Shown: positions 7,295 through 17,081, counted from the first letter of the stretch. The stretch is DNA of 64,000 nt from Modestobacter sp. Leaf380 (GCF_001424485.1 NZ_LMQC01000019.1:248001-312000), one strand, 5' to 3'. Notes: a model not told the origin generated them from the sequence alone. Numbers and translations: made by a program.

Positions 7295-8452
7295 ATGGAC
7301 ACCGAGCAGCCCCACAGCCTCCGGGTCGAGACCCGGCTCGTCGGCCTGGGACGTGGACAGCACCGGGCCGGCCAGCCGCTCAACGTGCCGGTCGTGCTCG
7401 CCTCCACCTTCCGCGCCCCCGGCTCCAGCGAGGTCGGCCGCGAGTACGCCCGGGACGACGGCACCCCCGGCTGGGAGGCGCTGGAGGAGCTGGTGGACGA
7501 CCTCGAGGGCGGCCCGGCGGTCGCCTTCTCCTCGGGCATGGCCGCCATTGCCGCCGTGCTGGAGCTGCTCCCGGTCGGCGCCCGCGTCGTCGTCCCCCAG
7601 GACAGCTACACCGGACTGCGGGGACTGCTCGCCGACGGCGCCGCGGCGGGAGGGCGCTGGGACGTCGTCGAGGTCGACGCCACCGACACCGACGCCCTGC
7701 TGGCCGCCGTGGCCGAGGCGGACCTGGTGTGGGTGGAGAGCCCCAGCAACCCCCTGCTGCACCTGGTCGACATCGAGGCCGTCACCCGTGCGGCACACGC
7801 GGCCGGCGCCCGGGTGGCCGTGGACAACACCTTCGCCACCCCGCTGCTGCAGAACCCGCTGCAGCTGGGCGCCGACGTCGTGGTGCACAGCGCCACCAAG
7901 GCCATCGGCGGCCATTCGGACCTGCTGCTGGGCCTGGTCGCCGTACGCGACCCCGCCGACCGCGAGCGGCTCACCCGCCGCCGGGAGGTCGGTGGCGCCA
8001 CCCCGGGATCGCTGGAGTGCTACCTGGCCCTGCGCGGCGCCCGCACCCTGGCCCTGCGGGTGGAGCGCGCCCAGGCCTCCGCCGGCGAGCTCGCCCGGCG
8101 CCTGGCCGCCCACCCGGCCGGCCTCCCGGTGGGCTACCCGGGCCTGCCGGACCACCCTCAGCACGCCCTGGCCGTCCGGCAGATGCGCGGGCCGGGGATC
8201 GTGCTGACCCTCGAACTGCCCGACGCCCGGCTCGCCGATGCCTTCTGCGAGCGCGTCACGGTGGTCGCCCACGCCACCAGCCTCGGCGGTGTGGAGTCGA
8301 CCCTGGAACGGCGCGCCAAGCTCCCCGGCCAGGAGCACGTGCCCGCTGGACTGGTCCGGATCAGCGTCGGGTGCGAGCACGTCGAGGACCTGTGGGCCGA
8401 CCTGTCCGGGGCGCTGGACGCCGTCCTCGGGGAGCAGACCCCCCGCCACTGA
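7295..8452 (+). CDS. Cystathionine gamma-synthase/lyase-like PLP enzyme
   Basis: A 385-residue fold-type I PLP enzyme of the Cys/Met metabolism group. It shows the cofactor-phosphate region S-S-G-M-A-A, the D-N-T-F-A-T-P aspartate that pairs with the pyridine nitrogen, and the Schiff-base lysine in H-S-A-T-K-A-I-G-G-H (K202). The C-terminal R-I-S-V-G-C-E-H segment is also typical. Members cleave or form C-S bonds in cystathionine, homoserine esters, methionine or cysteine; the exact reaction is not decidable here. Start ATG 7295 has GAGGAG at 7282-7287. The divergent XRE-cupin regulator and an overlapping palindrome suggest ligand-controlled expression. Confidence 0.88.
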   Translation: MDTEQPHSLRVETRLVGLGRGQHRAGQPLNVPVVLASTFRAPGSSEVGREYARDDGTPGWEALEELVDDLEGGPAVAFSSGMAAIAAVLELLPVGARVVVPQDSYTGLRGLLADGAAAGGRWDVVEVDATDTDALLAAVAEADLVWVESPSNPLLHLVDIEAVTRAAHAAGARVAVDNTFATPLLQNPLQLGADVVVHSATKAIGGHSDLLLGLVAVRDPADRERLTRRREVGGATPGSLECYLALRGARTLALRVERAQASAGELARRLAAHPAGLPVGYPGLPDHPQHALAVRQMRGPGIVLTLELPDARLADAFCERVTVVAHATSLGGVESTLERRAKLPGQEHVPAGLVRISVGCEHVEDLWADLSGALDAVLGEQTPRH

Positions 8453-8482
8453 CCCGCCGCCGAACCGCCCCAGCACCCCCAG

Positions 8483-8519
8483 GACAGCCCCGGACCGACG
8501 CCGTCGGCCCGGGGCTGTC
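8483..8519 (+). terminator. Hairpin terminator after the PLP gene
   Basis: An 11-bp GC-rich stem (GACAGCCCCGG with CCGGGGCTGTC, 15-nt loop) begins 30 bp after the PLP gene stop and is followed by TTCG. Confidence 0.75.
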
Positions 8520-8582
8520 TTCGCTGCGGGCACCGTCGGTGACGGCGTCACCCGGCCACTCCCTCTGTCGCGGTCATCTCCG

Positions 8583-8620
8583 GGAAACGCTTTCGGTGTT
8601 GCACAGGTCACTGCTAGGTT
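8583..8620 (+). promoter_or_regulatory. LacI-type operator and promoter for the giant secreted protein
   Basis: GGAAACGCTTTCGG at 8583-8596 is a copy of the locus-wide GAAAACGNTTTCGG site. Its right half overlaps a possible -35 (TTTCGG, 8591-8596). An extended -10 box, TGC-TAGGTT (TAGGTT at 8615-8620), lies 18 bp on. The start codon is at 8680. Confidence 0.6.
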
Positions 8621-8679
8621 CCGCTGACCTGCACTTACTCGTGCACGTGCCCCGCCTCATCAACGACGAAGAGAGCTCC

Positions 8680-11600
8680 GTGAAACTCTTTCGGTATCGA
8701 CCCGTGATGGCCACGGCCGCCGTGACCGCCGTCCTCGTGACCCTGACGCCGGCGTCCACCGCCTCCGCAGCCGACCCCTGGGACCCCTACGGCGAGGGGC
8801 TGTCCAACACCGTCGCCGACCTCGACTACCCGGTCTTCGTCAACGGCGACCAGGCCGTCCCCGACACCGGCCTGGACATCGACCCCTCGACGTCCTACCT
8901 GCGGGAGGTCTTCGACGCCGACGTGGCCGAGGGCGCCGGTTCCCGGCCCGGGCAGGACTTCTGGGTCGACGAGATGCTGTCCCGGGACGGGGCGCCGCCG
9001 GACGAGCCCGGCGGGCTGTCGTTCAACACCAGCCAGCCGGAGAACATCAACTACGACAACAACGCGGTGCTCTTCTCCCGCGGTCGTGCGCTGTACATGG
9101 AGGACTCGACCGCCGGCCTGGGCTTCCAGGGCGACGTCGCCTACATCGAGAGCCTGGGCAACCGCTCCGCCTACACCCTCACCCTCACCCTCACCGTCGG
9201 CGGCCAGACCGTCACCCTGACCGAGGACACCGCGAAGCGGCACAACACCCCCAGCTACTGGTCCGGTGAGTTCACCGGGTCCGGGCTGCGCGTGGTGCAG
9301 GCCAAGTTCATCGATGCCGAGAACGTCCTGGCCGAGTGGGTCTCGATCAGCACGACCGACGGCAGCACCAGGGACGTCACGCTGACCGCGGCCTCGCCCT
9401 TCACCGACCGGGCCGAGGGCGACGAGCTGCGCGGCAGCGTCACCACCCCGCACAACGTCACCCGGGTCGAGACCCGACTGTCCGGCGACGGGTTCACCGC
9501 CTCGGGCAACCAGCTCACGCGCACCGTCCAGGCCGGCTCCACCGGCACCGACGTCAAGGTGCAGATGGGCTTCCTGACCACCGAGATCCCCGCGGCCGGG
9601 CAAGCCTACGACCGGATCCGCGCCGCCGCCCCGCAGGCCGCGTACGCCGCGCAGACGACGTCGTACAACGAGTGGTGGGTGGAGAACGTCCCCTACCTGG
9701 AGACGCCGTCCCCCGAGCTGGACAAGTCCGCCTTCTACCGGTGGTGGCTGCTGCGCACCAACTACCTGGACGCGAACGTCTCCGGCAACGACTTCCAGTT
9801 CCCGACCGCCATCGAGGGCGTCTTCGGGCAGGCCTACAACAACGCCATCGTGCTCACCACGGGCATGTTCGTCGACGACCTCAAGTACTTCCGCGACCCG
9901 GCGTCCTCCTACGGCTCGTGGCTGTCGGCAGGTGAGGTCGCCCGGCACCAGGCCTTCATCGACAACCCGGGCAACCCGGTCAACTGGAACGCCAACTACT
10001 CCAACTACATCGCCGAGTCCGCCTGGGAGAGCTACCAGGTGCACGGCGGTGACAGCTCGATCGCCGAGCAGATCGCCGACTACGCCCGCGACGACGTCAC
10101 CGGGCAGCTCGCCCGCTTCGACAGCAACGACAACGGTCTGATCGAGTACACCAGCCCGGCCTGGCCCGGCAACGACACCGACGCGGTGTCCTTCTCCTGG
10201 CGCGGCCCCGACCCGTGGCACTCGACCGCGATGGACCGCCCCGAGAGCGCCTACGTCTACGCCGGCGCCATGTCCGCCGCCGAGGCCTACGAGCTCGCCG
10301 GCGACACCGCCGCGGCCGCCGAGATGCGGGCCCAGGCCGAGCAGATCAAGGCCTCCGTGCTCGACGTCCTCTGGGAGGACCAGCGGACCACGCCGGACGA
10401 GGCGGGCCTGTTCGGCAACCTGGTCAAGGCCTCCTACGCGGCCAGCGACTACGGCGCCGTCGCCGGGGAGCAGATCCCGTGGAAGGAGGTGAACATGTAC
10501 TACCCGTACACCGTCGGCCTGATGCCGCAGCCCGGTGACGCGGACTTCGACCCCAAGTACCTGGAGTCCTTCCGGCTCTTCGTCGACGAGGCCCAGTACT
10601 CGCCGTTCCCCTTCTACACGGCCAACCAGGTCGACGCGCAGGCGCGAGCCGAGCGCGACCCCGGCCGGGTCTACTCGAACAACTTCTCGACCATCAACTC
10701 CACGGTCATGTTCCGGCTGCTGTCCTCGACGATCCGGGACTACCCCAACCACTACCTGACCTCGGAGTACTACAAGAACCTCCTCTACTGGAACGCCTGG
10801 GCCTCCTACGAGGAGGGGGACGTCACCCGGCAGAACGAGAACGAGTTCTGGGCGCACGGTTCCACCGAGGACGGCGGGTCGATCCAGTACCGCTCGTGGA
10901 TCCACCAGACCCAGCTCGGGACGACCAACTTCACCCTGATCGAGGACGCGATGGGCCTGCAGACGCGGGCCGACGACCTGATCGAGGTGTCCCCCATCGA
11001 CATCGACTGGGACCACTTCGCGGCGAACAACATCCGGTACCACGACCAGGACCTGAGCATCGTCTGGGACGCCCCCGGCGGCGAGGACCACTACGAAGCC
11101 GCACCGGAGGGCTACTCCGTCTACCTCGACGGGGAGCTGGCGTTCACGCTGGACTCCCTCCAGCCGGCCGTCTACGACCCCTCGACCGGTGAGGTGACCA
11201 CCGAGGCCGGCGTCACGACCTCGACCACCAGCACCCTCGCCAGTGCCGACGACGTGCGGTTCGACTCCGACGACCGGGTCGTGGACCTGATGGCCCTCGC
11301 CGGTGTCGACATCGACCCCGCGACCTCCGAGGCGCCCGACCTGGCCACCGGCCGGCCCGTCACGGCCTCCTACTCCGCCGGGGGCAACACCCCCAGCGGC
11401 AAGCCACTGGCCCCCGCCGGTGCGGTCGACGGCTCCACGGTCAACGAGCCCTTCTGGGGCACGGCCGGCTCGCCCGACGAGTCCGACTGGATCCAGATCG
11501 ACCTCGGTGAGCCCACCGCCGTCGACGAGGCGCAGGTGCACTTCTACCGCTCGTCGTCCTCGACCACCGTCCCGGGCTACGCGGCCCCCAGCCGCTACGC

Positions 11601-14600
11601 CGTGCAGTACCAGGACGCCACCGGCGCCTGGGTCTCGGTGGCGAACCAGGCACGCACGCCGGTCACCCCGCAGGGGAACCTGAACACGGTCAACTTCGAG
11701 GAGGTCACCGCCCAGCAGTTCCGGGTCCTGGCGTACCACGCCCCGGGTGCCCGCACCGGTGTGAAGGAGGTGCGGCTGCGCGACACCGGTGCCGAGTACA
11801 CGCCGGCGACCAACGCCGCACCGGTCGTGAGCTTGGACCGCGACGCCGCCGAGGGCTCCCCGCGGGTGCGCTTCACCGGCAACGTCACCGACGACGGGCT
11901 GCCCTCGGGCGCGCTCACCTCGTCGTGGACCGTGGTGAGCACGCCCTCCGACGACGCCCGGGTCTCCAACACCAACCCGACCAGCCCCAGCACGGTGCTG
12001 ACGTTCTCGGAGAAGGGCGACTACCGCCTGGAGTTCACCGCCACGGACGGGGAGTCCACCACCACGGTGCCGGTCTCGGTCACCGTCAGCGGCGACCTGC
12101 CCCCCGGCCCGGACATCAGCGGGACGTCGCAGGCCACCGCGAGCCACACGGCGGCGTGGAACCGGCTGGCGGCCCTGGCCGACGGCCGGGTCGTCTCGGC
12201 CACCGACCCGGCACAGACCGAGCTCTGGGGCACCTACCGTGACGGGGCCCGCCCCGCACAGGACACGGTGACCCAGACCTGGGCCTCCCCGCAGCGGGTG
12301 TCCGGCGTCTCGGCCTGGTTCTGGAACGACACCGCACCGGGCACCGGTACCGGTGTCGCCCTGCCGCAGAGCTGGCGGGTCGAGCACCTGGCCGCCGACG
12401 GGTCCTGGCGGCCCGTGGACGCGACCACGTACCCGACGTCCCCCCGGGGACAGGAGAGCCGGGTCGGCTTCACCCCCGTGGAGACGACGGCCCTGCGCGT
12501 GGTGTTCACCGCGAGCCCGGGCAACGGCAACAACGCCGCGATCGCCCTGTCCGAGCTGGACGTGTTCACCACGGCCGTCGACGAGGTGGAGCCCATCGCC
12601 CTGCGGACCGCCGCGGGGACGCCGGCCACCCTGCCGGCGACCGCCGTGGCCGTGTACGCCGACGGTCGGCGGGTCACCGTGCCCGTCGACTGGGAGGCCG
12701 TCGACGCCTCCCGGTACTCGGTGCCCGGCCAGCTGGTCGTGAACGGCACCCTCGCCGGGTCCGCCACGGCCGTGACGGCCACCGTCAGCGTCGGTGCCAG
12801 CTCCAACGACATCGCGTCGCTGCAGCCGGCCACCGCGCGGACGTACGTGGGTTCGGCCCCCGACCTGCCGCGCACCGTCGTGGCGGTCTTCGCCGGGGGC
12901 AGCGGGGCCCAGGAGAGCCGTCCCGTGGTCTGGGACGCCGTCGACGCCGCGCGCTACGCCCAGGAGGGCACCTTCGACATCGCGGGCACCGTGGCCGGCA
13001 CCGCCGTCCGGGCGCTGGTCACCGTGACCGTCGAGCAGAACCCGGACGGTGTCGCACCCGCGGCACCCGAGGGGCTGCGGGCCGACGTCGCCGGCACCGA
13101 CGTGACGGTCTCCTGGACCGCCCCCGCGGCGGACTCCGGCGTCACCTCCCACGAGGTCGTGCTGACCTCGCTGGCCGGCGGCACCCCCGTCGTCCGGACG
13201 GTGCCCGCCGACGCCCGCCAGGTGGTCTTCACCGGCACCGCGGTCGGTGAGTACACGGTCGCGCTGCGGGCCCAGGGCGAGAAGCTCTTCTCGCCGGTGG
13301 TCTCGGCCCCGGTGGGCGTCGTGGCCCGGCCGGGTGCCCCGGTGGCGACGGTCGCGCCGGCCGCCGCCGACGGAGCGGCCGGGTGGTACGTCACCGCCCC
13401 GACCGTGCAGGTCCGTCCCTCGGCCGGTGCCCTGGCCGGCACCGCCGCGCCCGCCGCCGCCTACACGGCCCCGTGGAACACCCTCGCGGCCCTGGCCGAC
13501 GGCCGGGTGTCCTACACCGGCGCGACCAACCCGGTCTGGGGCACCTGGTCCCCCGACCGACCGGCCAGCCGGACCGTGGAGTACCGCTGGGCGACCCCCA
13601 AGGTGCTCACCGGCTCGACGGCGCACTTCTGGAGCGACACGACGGCGGCCTCCCCCGGTGACGGGGTCGGCCTGCCCGCCGGCTGGTCCCTGCAGCAGCT
13701 GGACGCCGCCGGCCAGTGGGTCGATGTCGAGGGGGCCTCGGCCTACCCGGTCGCGGCCGGCCAGCCCAACACGGTCGCGTTCCCAGCGGTGACCACGACC
13801 GGGCTGCGGATGGTCCTGCAGGCACGCGGCAACGGCACCTCATTCGCCGGTCTCGCCCTGAGCGAGTGGACCGTCGAGGGCTGGGACGCCGGGACCCGGG
13901 TGCAGCAGCTGCGCGAGGGAACCTGGACCGCCGTCACCGACGGCGCCGTCACCCTCGACGGCGCACCGGGCCCGCAGGAGCTGCGGACCCGCTCCGTCGC
14001 CTCCTCCGGGCTGGTCTCGGAGGAGACCACGACGACGGTGCAGGTCGACCGGGTCGCCCCGGTGTCCTCGGCCAGCACGAACCCGGCCGGCGGCTCCGTC
14101 CCCGAGGGCACGACGGTCACGGTGACGTTCGCCGCGACCGACGCCGGCTCCGGGGTGGACCGGGTGGAGTACTCCACCGACGCCGGGACGACGTGGCAGC
14201 CGGCCACGGCGGCCGGGGTCGGCTTCACCGCCGTCGGCCCGCACGTGGTCCAGTACCGGGCCGTCGACACGGCTGGGAACGTCGAGGCGGCCAAGCAGGT
14301 CACCGTGACCGTGACGGCGCCGCAGAGCGCTGCCGCGACGGTCGCGATCACCTCGGCGGACCAGCCCAGCGACGCCGGGTGGTACCAGCAGGACGTGCTC
14401 GTGCGGCTGACGCCGCCGGTCGCCGGCCAGCGGGTGCAGTACCAGGTGAACGGTGGGGCCTGGCGGACGGTGACCTCCTCGATCACCGTCAGCAGGAACG
14501 GCACGACGGTCATCGGCCACCGGGTACTGAGCTCCAACGTCGTCGTCGCCGGATCGGAGGCCGAGACCGTGGTCAAGCTGGACAAGGTGGCGCCGACGGC

Positions 14601-15111
14601 CGCGGTCACGCGGACGCCGACCAGCGGCACCATCACCCCGCGCAACCCGCTCTCGGCGGTCTTCGCCGCGACGGACGCGCAGTCCGGGGTCACCCGGGTC
14701 GAGTACCGGGTCAACCAGGGTGACTGGCAGGCCGCGACGGCCGACCCGGTCGTCTTCGACCGGGTCGGGGACTTCGTGGTCACCTACCGGGCCACCGACG
14801 CCGCGGGGAACACCTCCACGGCGAAGGCCTTCACCCTCACGGTGAAGGAGGACGTCCCGACCCGGGTCACGACCAGCTCCAGCCGGGTCGCCCCCGGGGC
14901 GGCGGTCACGCTGAGCCTGACCGGGCACGCCCGCTGGGACGACGTGGCGGTGACCGTCGGCGGCGTCGAGGTCGCCCAGGTCCTCACCGACGTGAACGGT
15001 GCGGCCCGGGTGACCGTGCGGGTGCCCGCGACCGCTCCCGACGGGGCCACGACCGTGGTCACGACGGGGACGACCACCACCGCCCAGGTGGTGATCACCG
15101 TCCGGCGCTGA
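8680..15111 (+). CDS. Giant secreted multidomain glycoside hydrolase-like protein
   Basis: A 2143-residue exported protein. GTG 8680 follows GAAGAGAG and gives a classical signal peptide (K-L-F-R-Y-R, hydrophobic core, A-S-A cleavage near residue 30). A beta-rich segment (about 35-320) leads to an (alpha/alpha)-barrel glycosidase-like domain (about 325-790) resembling MGH1/GH63-like hydrolases (W-W-L-L-R-T-N-Y, Y-N-N-A-I-V-L-T-T-G, P-E-S-A-Y-V-Y-A-G-A-M). Then come three discoidin/F5-8C-like modules (about 885-1038, 1147-1300, 1587-1735), a PKD-like module, two Big_4-like Ig modules, an Fn3 and repeated Ig/OmpL47-like modules. No sortase signal or C-terminal membrane anchor is seen, so it is probably released. 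Modules 2 and 3 resemble the C terminus of the DUF5695 protein at 27639. The exact substrate and catalytic acids are not assignable; a plant arabino-glycan is inferred from context. Confidence 0.8.
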   Translation: MKLFRYRPVMATAAVTAVLVTLTPASTASAADPWDPYGEGLSNTVADLDYPVFVNGDQAVPDTGLDIDPSTSYLREVFDADVAEGAGSRPGQDFWVDEMLSRDGAPPDEPGGLSFNTSQPENINYDNNAVLFSRGRALYMEDSTAGLGFQGDVAYIESLGNRSAYTLTLTLTVGGQTVTLTEDTAKRHNTPSYWSGEFTGSGLRVVQAKFIDAENVLAEWVSISTTDGSTRDVTLTAASPFTDRAEGDELRGSVTTPHNVTRVETRLSGDGFTASGNQLTRTVQAGSTGTDVKVQMGFLTTEIPAAGQAYDRIRAAAPQAAYAAQTTSYNEWWVENVPYLETPSPELDKSAFYRWWLLRTNYLDANVSGNDFQFPTAIEGVFGQAYNNAIVLTTGMFVDDLKYFRDPASSYGSWLSAGEVARHQAFIDNPGNPVNWNANYSNYIAESAWESYQVHGGDSSIAEQIADYARDDVTGQLARFDSNDNGLIEYTSPAWPGNDTDAVSFSWRGPDPWHSTAMDRPESAYVYAGAMSAAEAYELAGDTAAAAEMRAQAEQIKASVLDVLWEDQRTTPDEAGLFGNLVKASYAASDYGAVAGEQIPWKEVNMYYPYTVGLMPQPGDADFDPKYLESFRLFVDEAQYSPFPFYTANQVDAQARAERDPGRVYSNNFSTINSTVMFRLLSSTIRDYPNHYLTSEYYKNLLYWNAWASYEEGDVTRQNENEFWAHGSTEDGGSIQYRSWIHQTQLGTTNFTLIEDAMGLQTRADDLIEVSPIDIDWDHFAANNIRYHDQDLSIVWDAPGGEDHYEAAPEGYSVYLDGELAFTLDSLQPAVYDPSTGEVTTEAGVTTSTTSTLASADDVRFDSDDRVVDLMALAGVDIDPATSEAPDLATGRPVTASYSAGGNTPSGKPLAPAGAVDGSTVNEPFWGTAGSPDESDWIQIDLGEPTAVDEAQVHFYRSSSSTTVPGYAAPSRYAVQYQDATGAWVSVANQARTPVTPQGNLNTVNFEEVTAQQFRVLAYHAPGARTGVKEVRLRDTGAEYTPATNAAPVVSLDRDAAEGSPRVRFTGNVTDDGLPSGALTSSWTVVSTPSDDARVSNTNPTSPSTVLTFSEKGDYRLEFTATDGESTTTVPVSVTVSGDLPPGPDISGTSQATASHTAAWNRLAALADGRVVSATDPAQTELWGTYRDGARPAQDTVTQTWASPQRVSGVSAWFWNDTAPGTGTGVALPQSWRVEHLAADGSWRPVDATTYPTSPRGQESRVGFTPVETTALRVVFTASPGNGNNAAIALSELDVFTTAVDEVEPIALRTAAGTPATLPATAVAVYADGRRVTVPVDWEAVDASRYSVPGQLVVNGTLAGSATAVTATVSVGASSNDIASLQPATARTYVGSAPDLPRTVVAVFAGGSGAQESRPVVWDAVDAARYAQEGTFDIAGTVAGTAVRALVTVTVEQNPDGVAPAAPEGLRADVAGTDVTVSWTAPAADSGVTSHEVVLTSLAGGTPVVRTVPADARQVVFTGTAVGEYTVALRAQGEKLFSPVVSAPVGVVARPGAPVATVAPAAADGAAGWYVTAPTVQVRPSAGALAGTAAPAAAYTAPWNTLAALADGRVSYTGATNPVWGTWSPDRPASRTVEYRWATPKVLTGSTAHFWSDTTAASPGDGVGLPAGWSLQQLDAAGQWVDVEGASAYPVAAGQPNTVAFPAVTTTGLRMVLQARGNGTSFAGLALSEWTVEGWDAGTRVQQLREGTWTAVTDGAVTLDGAPGPQELRTRSVASSGLVSEETTTTVQVDRVAPVSSASTNPAGGSVPEGTTVTVTFAATDAGSGVDRVEYSTDAGTTWQPATAAGVGFTAVGPHVVQYRAVDTAGNVEAAKQVTVTVTAPQSAAATVAITSADQPSDAGWYQQDVLVRLTPPVAGQRVQYQVNGGAWRTVTSSITVSRNGTTVIGHRVLSSNVVVAGSEAETVVKLDKVAPTAAVTRTPTSGTITPRNPLSAVFAATDAQSGVTRVEYRVNQGDWQAATADPVVFDRVGDFVVTYRATDAAGNTSTAKAFTLTVKEDVPTRVTTSSSRVAPGAAVTLSLTGHARWDDVAVTVGGVEVAQVLTDVNGAARVTVRVPATAPDGATTVVTTGTTTTAQVVITVRR

Positions 15112-15151
15112 CCCGGCGCCCCCGACCGGGGCGACGAGGAGACACCTGCTG

Positions 15152-15181
15152 CAGCCCCTGGCCGACACCGGCCAGGGGCTG
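15152..15181. terminator. Hairpin terminator between the giant gene and chrA
   Basis: A perfect 12-bp stem, CAGCCCCTGGCC with GGCCAGGGGCTG (6-nt loop), lies 40 bp after the stop of the giant gene and before the convergent chrA stop. It can act on both strands. Confidence 0.75.
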
Positions 15182-15232
15182 TGGCGTTCCTGGGGGCTGT
15201 GACGTTCCCGGGGGCTGTGGCGTTCCCGGGGT
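15179..15232 (+). repeat. 18-bp tandem repeat, three copies
   Basis: Three copies of an 18-bp unit like CTGTGGCGTTCCTGGGGG start at 15179, 15197 and 15215 with two or three base changes. They sit between the terminator hairpin and the chrA stop. No coding role is seen. Confidence 0.7.
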
Positions 15233-16620
15233 CAGCCGACGGGCACCCCGGCCAACCCCGCCGCCAGGCCCAGGACCGCACACACCCCGAGCGTCGTCAG
15301 CACTGACGTCCGGACCCGGAACAGCAGCACGGCGGCGACGACGACCAGCGCGACGGCCAGCGGCCGCAGGGTCGACAGGTCGGGCACCTCGAGCGCCACC
15401 GGCCCCCAGGAGGTCTCGCTGCTCTCCCGGAACAGGGTGTGCACCGCGAAGTAGACGCCCAGGTTCGCGATCACCCCGACGACGGCGGCGGTGATGCCGG
15501 TGAGCGCCGCGGACAGACTGCGGTTGCCGCGCAGCCGCTCCATGTAGGGGGCACCGAGCAGCACGAAGAGGAAGCTCGGCACGAACGTCACCCAGGTGAC
15601 CAGGAGGGAGGCCAGCACCGCGGCCACCCAGGGGTCCAGGTCGCCCGGGGACCGGTAGGCGCCCAGGAACGCCACGAACTGCACCACCATGATCAGCGGC
15701 CCGGGCGTGGACTCCGCCAGCGCCAGGCCGCGGACCATCTCCCCCGGTCCGAGCCAGCCGTAGACCGACACCGCCTGCTGCGCCACGTAGGCCAGCACCG
15801 CGTACGCGCCGCCGAAGGTGACCACCGCGGCCCCGGAGAAGAAGAGGCCCTGGTCGGTGAGGGTGCTGCCCGCCCCGGTGAACGCCGCGACCAGGGCGAT
15901 CGGCACGCCCCAGGCGACGAGGCCGACGACCAGCACCCGCAGCGTGCGCCGCCACGAGGGCGCCTCGGTGTGCAGCACGTCGTCGGACACCACCGGTGGC
16001 GGCCCGTCGTCGACCTGGGCGGCCTTGGGGCGCTCGGCGAGCAACGCGGGCCGGAACCGCCCCATCGCCCACCCGACGGCACCGGCCAGGCCGACCACCA
16101 CCGGGAAGGGCACCGCCAGGAGCGTCAGCGCCAGGAAGGCGCCGACGGCGACCGCCACCAGCGCCGGGCTGGTCAGCGCCCGCTTGCCGACCCGGGTGAC
16201 GGCCTGGGCGACGACGGCGAGCACCGCCGGTGCGAGCCCGGCGAACACGGCCAGCACGGCCACCGTGGTGCCGAAGGCGACGTAGACCGCCGACAGCCCC
16301 AGCAGGGCCAGCAGGCCCGGCAGCACGAAGAGGCCACCGGCCACCAGCCCGCCGCGGGTGCCGTGCAGCAGCCAGCCCACGTAGGTCGCCAGCTGCTGCG
16401 CCTCGGGGCCGGGCAGCAGCATGCAGTAGTTCATCGCGTGCAGGAACCGCCGCTGACCGATCCAGCGCTTGTCCTCCACCAGGCTGCGCTGCATCACCGC
16501 GATCTGCCCGGCCGGCCCGCCGAAGGTCTGCAGGGAGATGGCGGCCCAGGCCCGGACGGCGGTCCGGAAGGGCACCACCTGCCCGACCGGGTCGGGCGTG
16601 CGGTCGTCGACGTCGTCCAT
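15232..16620 (-). CDS. chrA: ChrA-family chromate transporter
   Basis: A 462-residue inner-membrane protein with two homologous CHR halves. Each opens with the family signature: F-G-G-P-A-G-Q-I in the first half and T-F-G-G-A-Y-A-V in the second, and both have the P-G-P motif (L-L-P-G-P-E-A-Q-Q, S-T-P-G-P-L-I). ChrA expels chromate from the cytoplasm. A poly-charged loop (about residues 205-230) joins the halves. Two chrB-type genes lie directly upstream in the same operon, supporting chromate resistance. Start ATG 16620 is preferred for its GGGGGA site; an in-frame GTG at 16635 overlaps the upstream stop and is possible. Confidence 0.9.
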   Translation of the reverse strand: MDDVDDRTPDPVGQVVPFRTAVRAWAAISLQTFGGPAGQIAVMQRSLVEDKRWIGQRRFLHAMNYCMLLPGPEAQQLATYVGWLLHGTRGGLVAGGLFVLPGLLALLGLSAVYVAFGTTVAVLAVFAGLAPAVLAVVAQAVTRVGKRALTSPALVAVAVGAFLALTLLAVPFPVVVGLAGAVGWAMGRFRPALLAERPKAAQVDDGPPPVVSDDVLHTEAPSWRRTLRVLVVGLVAWGVPIALVAAFTGAGSTLTDQGLFFSGAAVVTFGGAYAVLAYVAQQAVSVYGWLGPGEMVRGLALAESTPGPLIMVVQFVAFLGAYRSPGDLDPWVAAVLASLLVTWVTFVPSFLFVLLGAPYMERLRGNRSLSAALTGITAAVVGVIANLGVYFAVHTLFRESSETSWGPVALEVPDLSTLRPLAVALVVVAAVLLFRVRTSVLTTLGVCAVLGLAAGLAGVPVG

Positions 16621-16631
16621 GGGGTCCCCCG

Positions 16632-17081
16632 TCACGTGGTCAGGCCGGCTCGTGGCCCGCGGAGCAGCCGCTGGTGGTGGAAGGCGTACAGGCCGTCGAG
16701 GACCGCATCGGTGACGGCGAGGGTGGCGGGGTCGGTGCCGGTCATCGTCAACCCGCGGACGACGGCGTCCAGTCCGGGGGCCTCAGGGGCGTCGAAGAGG
16801 TCGTCGTCGAGGTCGGCGACGTGCACGACCTCGGCGATCCGCCACAGCACCGGGTCGTGCAGCTGGTGCAGCCGCAGCAGGGTCTCGAAGGTGCAGTCCC
16901 GCCCGCGGTGGCCGATGCCGACGCCGGGGACGTCGAAGAGCACCAGGTCCGCCGGCAGGCTCGCCGGGTCCGACCAGTCGTCGAGGAAGACGAACTCGGC
17001 CGCGGGGTCGATGTGCCGGCGGACCAGCCAGGCACAGGCCGCCCGGTCCACGTGCACCCCGGCCCGGGTCGCCCACCTCAC
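16632..17081 (-). CDS. ChrB C-terminal domain (chromate resistance) protein
   Basis: A 149-residue protein equal to the C-terminal half of ChrB (chromate-resistance domain). It has the typical opening R-A-C-A-W-L-V-R-R-H-I-D-P-A-A-E-F, the conserved C-T-F-E-T-L segment and H-V-A-D-L-D. In two-domain ChrB this half is needed for the chromate response. Here it is a separate gene whose GTG start overlaps the upstream ChrB-N stop by 4 bp (GTGA), so translational coupling probably keeps the two at equal levels. The stop lies 12 bp before the chrA start. Function rests on homology and operon context. Confidence 0.85.
   Translation of the reverse strand: MRWATRAGVHVDRAACAWLVRRHIDPAAEFVFLDDWSDPASLPADLVLFDVPGVGIGHRGRDCTFETLLRLHQLHDPVLWRIAEVVHVADLDDDLFDAPEAPGLDAVVRGLTMTGTDPATLAVTDAVLDGLYAFHHQRLLRGPRAGLTT

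Noticed and set aside
7729-8679. Upstream extension of the giant secreted protein into the PLP gene
   Set aside because: This part is out of frame with the PLP enzyme and precedes the terminator, operator and signal peptide; GTG 8680 is the sensible start.
8635-13626. A 1663-codon open frame on the minus strand opposite the giant gene
   Set aside because: It is the GC-rich mirror of the coding strand: composition is Gly/Arg/Val-biased with no domain, while the plus strand has a signal peptide and clear modules.
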